This document shows, one piece after another, positions 1-5,395 of a stretch of DNA of 5,570 bases (positions within the stretch are counted from its first letter, which is position 1; each line of letters begins with the position of its first letter). This stretch comes from an uncultured Fidelibacterota bacterium (GTDB lineage Bacteria > Fidelibacterota > Marinisomatia > Marinisomatales > UBA1611): assembly GCA_937893835.1 (NCBI GenBank), contig CALCSS010000105.1, positions 1 to 5,570 of the forward strand, written 5' to 3'. The notes under the pieces are model-generated. The model was not told where the DNA came from, did no database searches, and saw only the letters and a list, made by a program, of their open reading frames with translations. Position numbers and translations under genes: made by a program.

Positions 1-648
1 GATTGTTGAAACGAATGCCTCAAGGTCACTTGTGTTTGCAAAGATCATATCCGCACCACAATCCTCAAGTTCATTTTGGGTCCCGTTTCCCCATAGTACA
101 CCAGCAGATCTCATTCCAGCATTTTTTGCGGTTTTCATATCAACCGACGAATCACCAACAAACAACATCTCAGATGGTAAATGACCAAAGACCTTGGCCA
201 GAGACAATGCAGAATCCGGTTTAGGCTTTCGTGGATAGATATGATCTGCCCCTATTATTTGAATATCATATTCATTGAAGAAAAGATCGACACAGCGTAC
301 AGCAAGGTGGTGCATCTTATTGGTGACTATGCCTACCTTGACCTTCTTTTTCGATAATTTGTCAAGGACATCCAGAATGCCATCAAATACAAATGACCGT
401 TTATTTAAATTGGCTGCGTAGAGTTCCTTCGCTTGTAGTAGTAACAATGAATGATCTCCGGAAAAATTCTCTGGTAGGCATCGTGATAGCAGGTGCTCTA
501 TTCCATTTCCTATGTTTTCCTTATAGAACTGTCTAGATCTTATCGGCAGATCGTTCAGTGAGAGCAATTCATTGAAGATATAATGAATCTCATAGGTCGT
601 CTCCAACAGGGTACCATCGAGGTCGAATATGACCGATCTAATGATCAC
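1..648 (-). CDS. HAD-superfamily phosphatase, phosphoglycolate phosphatase-like (C-terminus cut by window edge)
   Basis: Reading the minus strand from a GTG at 648-646 gives 216 codons with no stop before the edge, close to the usual 215-225 residues of this family, so only a few residues are missing. All HAD motifs are visible: FDLDGT with nucleophile Asp9 and acid/base Asp11, motif II IVTN (Thr109), the KPKP lysine (Lys143), and GDSSVD (Asp166, Asp170) for Mg2+ binding. The helical stretch at about residues 16-85 is the C1 cap that selects substrate. Family members hydrolyse small phosphate esters such as 2-phosphoglycolate in the cytoplasm; the substrate here cannot be read from the sequence. 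GTG is chosen because an in-frame TAA lies four codons upstream and no ATG intervenes. A possible AAAGGA ribosome site sits rather far upstream. The gene follows the secreted hydrolase by 35 nt and may be co-transcribed with it. Confidence 0.9.
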   Translation of the reverse strand, partial: MIIRSVIFDLDGTLLETTYEIHYIFNELLSLNDLPIRSRQFYKENIGNGIEHLLSRCLPENFSGDHSLLLLQAKELYAANLNKRSFVFDGILDVLDKLSKKKVKVGIVTNKMHHLAVRCVDLFFNEYDIQIIGADHIYPRKPKPDSALSLAKVFGHLPSEMLFVGDSSVDMKTAKNAGMRSAGVLWGNGTQNELEDCGADMIFANTSDLEAFVSTI

Positions 649-683
649 TGTAAAAGTTTATCCTTTTGATACCATATATTGCA

Positions 684-1853
684 TCATTGCATATGATCAG
701 AGAAAATGATCACATCAAAGATATCAGTGCTCTGATCGAAGTTCAGATCTCCTGAATTTGCCAATCCATCATCGTTGATGATAGACATTATCAGAGATAT
801 CAGATCCGAGTCATCCACAAGCCCATCATCGTTGAGATCATAATCGATCGTTATGTCACAATTCAAAGTGGTGAGAAATTCAGATGTGCTGCCTGGATCG
901 ACGATCAAGGAATCACAGTAGGCCTCATTGCCCGATGAGTGATATTTAAGCCAAAATAATGCAAAATCCGCAACGCCTCCACTAGGAAATACTGACGAAC
1001 CATGGCCCTCTCCAGCTGATTCAAAATACATTTTATCCGTTGTCTCGGGAACATAATCATACTGAGGTAATCCCCACATTGTAGCATATGTTGAATCATC
1101 TGGTGTAACTAACTCATCAAGCTCATTTTCTCCCCCAAAGATCAACACAGGAACCTCATGGTCTAAGTGTTCTTCAATAAGACAGTAATATTCAGTTTCA
1201 GAAGGACAATTCAGCGAATCTAGGAATGCTACTGCGGGATTGAGCAAGATCGCGGATCTTAGTGTAGGATCCATGGTGGCCGCTGTATGTGCACCTCCTC
1301 CGCTGGTCGAGTATCCTGATACAGAAAAACTACTAGTATCCACACTACCATTTAACGGTGATTGATCTCTTTCATTTTCTTCTTTGATTGTCTCAATGGC
1401 ATCTAATAAACCTAAAGCTCTATCTGCATAATCCCATTCAGAATCAAAATCTCTTGATCTAGAATCGAAATTCCCTATGGTCATGGCAATGAAACCGTAT
1501 GATGCATAATACCGCGCCCAGCCTTGCAGACCGTACTCATCTCCAAATGCATCGATAAGGACTATGCTTTCGTAAGGCGGAATCGCATCAATTGGGTAAT
1601 ATAAAAGTGTTCCATTGTAGAGAGTACTTCCCCTTATCCCATCTGACTCTGTCAGGTAATCATATTCATATGGTCCATAAGAAACATCGTCACCGCCACC
1701 AGCAGCATCCTCACACATGCCTGTATCATCATTCCATTCACAATAGCCTGACCAATAAATACATTCATCATAGTCCAGATCAGAACAATCTGCTGAGAGG
1801 ATGTTAGATAATATGAAAAATAAGAAAATATTTGATCTTATAGCGAATTGCAT
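684..1853 (-). CDS. Secreted PETase/cutinase-like alpha/beta hydrolase with C-terminal dockerin-type repeats
   Basis: The 389-residue protein starts with a signal peptide (about 1-21), then a short Cys/Trp-rich segment (Cys23, 31, 38, 47; acidic) and a Gly/Asp linker. Residues about 57-335 match the polyester hydrolase fold as I recall IsPETase: ASYGF (118-122), VDT (171-173) before the nucleophile elbow GYSTSGGG (180-187, Ser182), PVLIFGGEN followed by Asp246, and GEGHG with His284. Cys313 and Cys332 fall where cutinases have their C-terminal disulfide. The elbow reads G-x-S-x-S instead of G-x-S-x-G, and Val208 replaces the IsPETase active-site Trp. Residues 339-380 hold two dockerin calcium loops (DLNDDGLVDDSD and DLNFDQSTDIFD). 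The expected activity is hydrolysis of an ester outside the cytoplasm; the substrate is unknown, and chlorophyllase or dienelactone hydrolase-like roles are possible. No good ribosome site precedes the ATG, but the start gives a complete signal peptide. Confidence 0.85.
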   Translation of the reverse strand: MQFAIRSNIFLFFILSNILSADCSDLDYDECIYWSGYCEWNDDTGMCEDAAGGGDDVSYGPYEYDYLTESDGIRGSTLYNGTLLYYPIDAIPPYESIVLIDAFGDEYGLQGWARYYASYGFIAMTIGNFDSRSRDFDSEWDYADRALGLLDAIETIKEENERDQSPLNGSVDTSSFSVSGYSTSGGGAHTAATMDPTLRSAILLNPAVAFLDSLNCPSETEYYCLIEEHLDHEVPVLIFGGENELDELVTPDDSTYATMWGLPQYDYVPETTDKMYFESAGEGHGSSVFPSGGVADFALFWLKYHSSGNEAYCDSLIVDPGSTSEFLTTLNCDITIDYDLNDDGLVDDSDLISLIMSIINDDGLANSGDLNFDQSTDIFDVIIFSDHMQ

Positions 1854-1895
1854 GGCAGAGGTTAATGATTATTTGGAACTATATATATCCTTATT

Positions 1896-1924
1896 GGCAT
1901 AGATGATGTTTGTAAAAGAGTCAA
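1896..1924 (-). promoter_or_regulatory. Candidate promoter for the secreted hydrolase
   Basis: On the minus strand TTGACT (1924-1919) is a good -35 match, followed after 17 nt by TATGCC (1901-1896), a weak -10. Transcription would start near 1889, leaving a leader of about 36 nt. This is pattern matching to a sigma-70 consensus that may not hold in this lineage. Confidence 0.25.
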
Positions 1925-1928
1925 ATGA

Positions 1929-1941
1929 TGTCACAATGACA
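1929..1941. promoter_or_regulatory. Dyad TGTCA-CAA-TGACA, possible operator in a divergent intergenic region
   Basis: A perfect 5-bp inverted repeat with a 3-bp spacer lies midway between the divergent starts at 1853 (minus) and 1998 (plus). It is next to the candidate -35 of the minus-strand hydrolase, and its right arm coincides with ATGACA (1936-1941), a possible plus-strand -35 with TGAAAT (1959-1964) as -10. That position would suit a regulator acting on both genes. No regulator gene is in the window, and such a short dyad could be chance. Confidence 0.25.
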
Positions 1942-1985
1942 ATTATCCAATGCTGGCATGAAATATGTTTTATTTTGCAATAATG

Positions 1986-1991
1986 AAAGGA
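1986..1991 (+). promoter_or_regulatory. Ribosome binding site deciding the start of the 78-residue gene
   Basis: AAAGGA lies six nucleotides before the ATG at 1998. It favours this start over the in-frame ATG at 1965, which has no such site and would add eleven residues without a recognisable purpose. Confidence 0.6.
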
Positions 1992-1997
1992 AACATC

Positions 1998-2234
1998 ATG
2001 AGAAAAATCAAAGAGCTCATGCTCAAACATCCCATTCTAGGTGCAGGTGCCATATTTCCATTCTCGCTTGCCTTTACCATTGGAATCTTATCGATCATCA
2101 TCGAGATAGTCATTCCTCTATTATTTGCCGTAGGTCTAACCTACTGGATATATAATTCGATCATAGGAACTTCTGTGAGAGATAGTATTCATGAGCCGTT
2201 TAACTACATCCACACCAAATACTATTCAATGTGA
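1998..2234 (+). CDS. Small membrane protein of unknown function, 78 residues
   Basis: The only plus-strand gene. The start at 1998 is supported by AAAGGA six bases upstream. The protein opens with a basic helix (MRKIKELMLKH), followed by a hydrophobic stretch at about residues 12-52 long enough for one long or two short membrane segments, rich in Ile, Leu and Phe. A polar tail with His and Tyr follows (VRDSIHEPFNYIH, ending KYYSM). The positive N-terminus suggests it faces the cytoplasm. I do not recognise the family. It is divergent from the secreted hydrolase, with which it might share a regulatory region, and convergent with the charged small gene at 2318. An overlapping frame beginning at 1958 lacks this ribosome site and these membrane features and is taken as a shadow. 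Confidence 0.65.
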   Translation: MRKIKELMLKHPILGAGAIFPFSLAFTIGILSIIIEIVIPLLFAVGLTYWIYNSIIGTSVRDSIHEPFNYIHTKYYSM

Positions 2235-2317
2235 TTTATTATTAGACCATATCTATCTTATATTATTATTTGATATATAATATCTAATAAATAATGGTCA
2301 TGTTATTGTATCTTTGC
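2235..2317. other. AT-rich convergent intergenic gap with weak dyads, possible shared transcript end
   Basis: These 83 nt separate two converging genes. GACCAT (2245-2250) and ATGGTC (2294-2299) form 6-bp arms around a 43-nt AT-rich interval that contains a smaller GATAT/ATATC dyad (2272-2284). An end for both transcripts is expected here, but there is no compact GC-rich hairpin with a T-run, so a standard intrinsic terminator is not supported. Confidence 0.25.
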
Positions 2318-2557
2318 TCAACCGGATAGTTTTTTTTCAATTTCCTTGAGTTTGTCAACTACCATCTTGACCTTTTCTTTGTATCTTCGCAGGTCTTCCT
2401 CAGTACCATTCTTCTTTATATCATCTATTGCACCTGGAACGGTCTTTACCCAATCCACCAACGTTTGATAAGCTTGGCCACCATCGGCCTCACCCATATT
2501 ATCCTGATCTAGTTCCTCTTGATCATTATCCATACTAAGATCTCCAGTATTTTTCAT
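2318..2557 (-). CDS. Small charged protein of unknown function, probable C-terminal helix or coiled coil
   Basis: From the ATG at 2557 this encodes 79 residues; an inner ATG at 2533 would give 71. The N-terminal third is acidic (Asp/Glu/Gln-rich), a middle segment reads YQTLVDWVKTVPGAIDDIKK, and the C-terminal 30 residues are a Lys/Glu-rich amphipathic helix (RRYKEKVKMVVDKLKEIEKK) that could form a coiled coil. There is no signal peptide or membrane segment, so it is probably cytoplasmic. The inner start has GGAG eight bases upstream (2545-2542), whereas the outer one has only a more distant GAGG, so the shorter form may be the true one. The outer ATG directly follows an in-frame TGA. It lies 28 nt downstream of the two-segment membrane protein and is probably co-transcribed with it. 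The family is not recognised. Confidence 0.6.
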   Translation of the reverse strand: MKNTGDLSMDNDQEELDQDNMGEADGGQAYQTLVDWVKTVPGAIDDIKKNGTEEDLRRYKEKVKMVVDKLKEIEKKLSG

Positions 2558-2585
2558 TCAAAGAGTTTCCTCATCACCATTGGGG

Positions 2586-2777
2586 TCAAAGAGATAGGTC
2601 TAATGCAAAAAGAATAATTAAATACCCCATACATTGGATCAGACCCAACAAAAAGGTGATCACCATCCAAATAGATCTCTTTTGGTGACGTTTCTCTCTG
2701 GCTACGATAAGTGGTATATAGATAGATGGCGATAGTCCTAAAATCAAGAGGATCAGAGTATTAATTGGCTGCATCAT
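2586..2777 (-). CDS. Small protein with two predicted membrane segments, 63 residues
   Basis: The protein has two hydrophobic segments (about residues 5-25 and 37-60) joined by a strongly basic loop, AREKRHQKR (26-34), which should sit in the cytoplasm and place both ends outside it. This hairpin layout with a His/Arg loop resembles small superinfection-immunity-like membrane proteins, but the key motifs are too loose for me to name a family. Translation may begin at the first or second of two adjacent ATGs (2777 or 2774); neither has a clear ribosome site. TGATCA abuts the first ATG. A strong terminator for the previous gene ends only about 26 nt upstream, so this gene needs a promoter overlapping that terminator or depends on read-through. 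The charged small gene follows after 28 nt. Confidence 0.55.
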   Translation of the reverse strand: MMQPINTLILLILGLSPSIYIPLIVAREKRHQKRSIWMVITFLLGLIQCMGYLIILFALDLSL

Positions 2778-2803
2778 TGATCACTGAATCTAACGATGAT
2801 GCC

Positions 2804-2831
2804 AAAAACAAAAAACCCCACTGATGTGGGG
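2804..2831 (-). terminator. Intrinsic terminator of the exported beta-rich protein gene
   Basis: On the minus strand a perfect 6-bp stem CCCCAC/GTGGGG with an ATCA loop (2831-2816) is followed by TTTTTTGTTTTT (2815-2804). It begins 29 nt after the stop codon at 2861. The plus-strand side has no T-run, so it acts in one direction. Its flanks match those of the terminator at 5303-5324. Confidence 0.9.
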
Positions 2832-2860
2832 TCTTGAATCAATCTTAGAATTGTACATAA

Positions 2861-3451
2861 TTAAAATTCATATCCTAAGGATACACCAAGGTCAACCCAA
2901 GCACTGGTAATATCGGTGCCTGTTGGTACTGCACTAAACCTGATGGTACTGCGAACCTCATAATCACCCCAGTATGGAAGGTCAATATTAATAGCACCAA
3001 TATAACCAGTGCCATCACTATACTTCCCTGCGGCTGCAGTCAGACTCAGGCTTAGGTCATTGATGAACATTCCACTGTTTAGACCTATATGAAACACTGT
3101 CTCGCCAAATTCGGCATCTTCCCCATCTAATGGGTCAGAATTTCCAAAAATAAAGTTAATCAATTCAAGATCAAGCGTAGAATAAGCTAGACCCGTTTTT
3201 ATCCCAATCGGTGTCCCCAATGAAAATCCCCATACTAAATGATCATCATCAAATCTCCTAAAATTTTCGGCTTTATAAATAGGATAGCCTACATATGTAT
3301 TAACGCTCCAATTCAGTAGTAGTTCATCATCTGCCTTGACAAAATTGATGGAGATGTCCGGCTTCTCAGGTTCAGGAACAGGCTCTGGTTGAGTCTGTGC
3401 TATAAGTCCAGCTGTGAATAAGATAGGTAGCATAATTTTAGTCATGATCAT
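2861..3451 (-). CDS. Exported beta-rich protein, probable small outer-membrane barrel, unknown function
   Basis: The open frame extends to an ATG at 3535, but the ATG at 3451 is preferred because it starts a standard signal peptide (MIMTKIMLPILFTAGLIAQ, cleaved near residue 18-19, with the Ala-Gln ending common in the Bacteroidota-like group). This gives 196 residues. A Pro/Glu linker (about 20-31, PEPVPEPEKP) follows. The rest shows alternating hydrophobic/polar strands rich in Gly and aromatics, and the last residue is Phe in GVSLGYEF, typical of outer-membrane barrels. About eight strands would fit, but I could not count them reliably. No enzyme motif is visible. A weak GGA lies eight bases before the chosen ATG; the start at 3535 has a similar site, so the longer form is not excluded. 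A strong terminator follows the stop. Confidence 0.65.
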   Translation of the reverse strand: MIMTKIMLPILFTAGLIAQTQPEPVPEPEKPDISINFVKADDELLLNWSVNTYVGYPIYKAENFRRFDDDHLVWGFSLGTPIGIKTGLAYSTLDLELINFIFGNSDPLDGEDAEFGETVFHIGLNSGMFINDLSLSLTAAAGKYSDGTGYIGAINIDLPYWGDYEVRSTIRFSAVPTGTDITSAWVDLGVSLGYEF

Positions 3452-3563
3452 AAATGAATTCCATTGTTGTTTGAAAAAATAAGGCGTAAAGGTACTGAAT
3501 TTTATGGTCAAAATAAATACGCTAAAACTACTCATCTAATAAATCCATTTATAAATGATCAAG

Positions 3564-3591
3564 AGAATAAATGATGATCGAACTTGGTCAA
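3564..3591 (-). promoter_or_regulatory. Candidate promoter for the exported beta-rich protein gene
   Basis: On the minus strand TTGACC (3591-3586), a 16-nt spacer and TATTCT (3569-3564) resemble a sigma-70 promoter. It sits in the 149-nt gap after the amidohydrolase stop and would give a leader of about 100 nt before the ATG at 3451. No terminator hairpin for the amidohydrolase gene is evident in the same gap. Confidence 0.3.
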
Positions 3592-3600
3592 TATCAAATA

Positions 3601-5274
3601 TTATTGATTGTCATGAACGATCTGTCCATTGAAGATGGACATCTCCACTCTTGCACCATGGATCTGATGGGATTGCAACTCAAATAGATTCCTATCCAAG
3701 ATGATCACATCTGCCAATTTACCTTTCTCAATTGAGCCGATCTCATCCTCAAGAAATACACCAAATGCAGCGTCTTTCGTGTATGCATGGAGCATGGTCT
3801 GAAGTTCCACTGCCTCACCAGGTGCCAATGCTTCTCCATTCTCATTGCCCAGTTCACGTCTTGTGACTGCAACCTCTATCGCATGAAGAGGGTTCAGTGA
3901 GGAAACGGTCCAGTCACTTCCACCTACCACTATTCCACCGGAAGATAGGATACTATTTATGGGGTAGTTCCAATTTGAACGGATCGGACCTAGTACTGGC
4001 AATGTCAGTTCCTTGATGTATTGATCTGGATATGCCCATAGGGCCTGGAAACTGGCAATGACGTTAAGTTCCTCGAATCGTGGTACATCATCAGGATGCA
4101 CCAACTGTACGTGTGATATCATGTGCCTCCTATCACCTGGTCCGTTCACGCTTCTTCCATGCTCAAATGCATCCAGGGTCCTTCGTACACCCCTATCGCC
4201 AATGGCATGCACATGTACCTGAAACCCAGCACTCTCAAATTCTGAGACGACCTCATTCAGTGTATCAGGGTCCCAGATCAGCATACCGCGGTCACTTGTT
4301 CCCTCATAGGGATCATTGAGTGCGGCTGAACCGCCTTCGATGGTCCCATCCGCGAATATCTTCACCGTATTCATGAAACCAAATTCATTTTCATATCTGA
4401 GTTTTTTCAACCTCTCGAGATCATCTCTCCATGAGTTGGGATTGGCGTACTGAGATGCTGAGATGCGCATGGTCACGGTTTGGTCCGTTGAACTTCTCGT
4501 ATATATATCTAGACCATCATGTGGACCTGTGCCTGCATCAAATACTGTGGTTATACCTAAAGAATTGGCCTTGGCTATGGCAATCTGTAGACCATCCTCG
4601 ATCTCATCTTTACCATAAGGTGGTAAAAAGGATTCTACCAACTCCATCGCATCCTCGCGCAAGACTCCAGAAGGTTCCCGAGTATCTGGATCGCGTTCTA
4701 TACGCCCATTCTCAGGGTCGATCGTCTCAGCGTTCACACCTGCCAATGATAGGGCCTTTGAGTTAACCCAAGCTGAGTGTGCATCATAAGAGAACAAGAA
4801 AACAGGTCTATCGGGGCATATCTCATCCAGCCATTCCTTACGAGGACTAGCACTGGGAAATGCCGTAAGGTCCCATCCATAGCCACGTATCCAATCATCC
4901 TCAGGATGTGCGACTACGTATTCTGTAATTGCTTCTAATATTTGTTCGCGTGTTAACAGGCCATTCAGTTGACACTCACTCATCTCAATACCACCCCATA
5001 GCAGGTGGACATGTGAGTCAATGAACCCTGGCAACACCATACCACCAGGTCTTTTGATCATTCTTGTTGAGTTATTGCTGTGAGATAGGGCCTTGCTTCT
5101 ATCACCAACAAAAATGATCTTATCGTCTTGGAGCACCACAGCCTCAGCCCATGGCTGTTTCTCGTTCATAGTATATACAGGTGCAACGATGATAATGTCT
5201 GCAGTCCCCTCACTTGTACTGCAGGAAAAGATGATAACGGTTATAAATGATAATAAAATCCTATGGCTTACCAT
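3601..5274 (-). CDS. YtcJ-type metal-dependent amidohydrolase with lipoprotein signal
   Basis: The 557-residue product has the length and motif order of the YtcJ/NfdA-like amidohydrolase_3 family: a small beta domain, then GFIDSHVH (metal ligands His88 and His90), VKIFADG (Lys305), HVHAIGDRG (His356), ISHVQ (His388), GGSDWTV (catalytic Asp454), and the closing IGSIEKGKLADVIILD, which completes the N/C-terminal beta sandwich. Such enzymes hydrolyse amide or related C-N bonds of small molecules with a metal centre; the natural substrate is not evident. The N-terminus is a hydrophobic segment ending IIFSC, with Cys18 as a likely lipidation site, so the enzyme is probably anchored in the envelope rather than cytoplasmic. 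The ATG at 5274 directly follows an in-frame TGA and is the only start that includes the signal. No strong ribosome site is seen. A terminator for the upstream gene ends about 28 nt before the ATG. Confidence 0.93.
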   Translation of the reverse strand: MVSHRILLSFITVIIFSCSTSEGTADIIIVAPVYTMNEKQPWAEAVVLQDDKIIFVGDRSKALSHSNNSTRMIKRPGGMVLPGFIDSHVHLLWGGIEMSECQLNGLLTREQILEAITEYVVAHPEDDWIRGYGWDLTAFPSASPRKEWLDEICPDRPVFLFSYDAHSAWVNSKALSLAGVNAETIDPENGRIERDPDTREPSGVLREDAMELVESFLPPYGKDEIEDGLQIAIAKANSLGITTVFDAGTGPHDGLDIYTRSSTDQTVTMRISASQYANPNSWRDDLERLKKLRYENEFGFMNTVKIFADGTIEGGSAALNDPYEGTSDRGMLIWDPDTLNEVVSEFESAGFQVHVHAIGDRGVRRTLDAFEHGRSVNGPGDRRHMISHVQLVHPDDVPRFEELNVIASFQALWAYPDQYIKELTLPVLGPIRSNWNYPINSILSSGGIVVGGSDWTVSSLNPLHAIEVAVTRRELGNENGEALAPGEAVELQTMLHAYTKDAAFGVFLEDEIGSIEKGKLADVIILDRNLFELQSHQIHGARVEMSIFNGQIVHDNQ

Positions 5275-5302
5275 TCAGCAATCTACCCATCATCCCACAA
5301 AC

Positions 5303-5324
5303 AAAAAATACCACGAATGTGGTA
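5303..5324 (-). terminator. Intrinsic terminator downstream of the partial membrane protein gene
   Basis: On the minus strand a perfect 6-bp stem TACCAC/GTGGTA with an ATTC loop (5324-5309) is followed by TTTTTTGTTT (from 5308). It lies about 70 nt after the stop at 5396 and just before the amidohydrolase start at 5274. It could end the upstream transcript or, if transcription reads through, act as an attenuator for the amidohydrolase. Confidence 0.8.
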
Positions 5325-5359
5325 CTTGAATACATTATTAGTTATTGAGAATATTATTA

Positions 5360-5375
5360 AACCACTAAAGTGGTT
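5360..5375 (-). other. Second hairpin, AACCAC/GTGGTT, behind the partial membrane gene
   Basis: A 6-bp perfect stem with a 4-nt loop (7 bp if the loop is closed further) lies 20 nt after the stop codon at 5396. The downstream minus-strand sequence is AT-rich (TAATAATATT) but has no true T-run, so it is a weak terminator or RNA 3'-end stabiliser. Its stem shares the ACCAC/GTGGT core with the terminator at 5309-5324, so the two could pair with each other. Confidence 0.5.
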
Positions 5376-5395
5376 ATTGGTTGGTAGGTAATAGG

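Noticed and set aside
3..224. Plus-strand 73-residue frame at the left edge.
   Set aside because: It is antisense to the HAD phosphatase, which shows all family motifs.
678..692. Direct repeat ATTGCAT-C-ATTGCAT overlapping the hydrolase stop codon.
   Set aside because: Only 7 bp per copy in AT-rich sequence, with no further copies and no duplicated flanks; chance is likely.
905..1099. Minus-strand 64-residue frame inside the secreted hydrolase gene.
   Set aside because: It lies in another frame of a well-supported gene and shows no domain, signal or ribosome site.
2235..2317. Possible origin or attachment site in the AT-rich convergent gap.
   Set aside because: No iterons, DnaA-box cluster, tRNA fragment or integrase nearby; base composition alone is not evidence.
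4080..4766. Plus-strand frames of 79 and 111 residues opposite the amidohydrolase.
   Set aside because: They are antisense to a conserved enzyme, rich in His/Arg/Ser as expected for shadows, and lack ribosome sites.
5261..5335. A 24-residue minus-strand reading frame spanning the terminator and overlapping the amidohydrolase start, possible leader peptide.
   Set aside because: It has no ribosome site, no run of a regulatory amino acid, and its composition follows from the terminator T-run.
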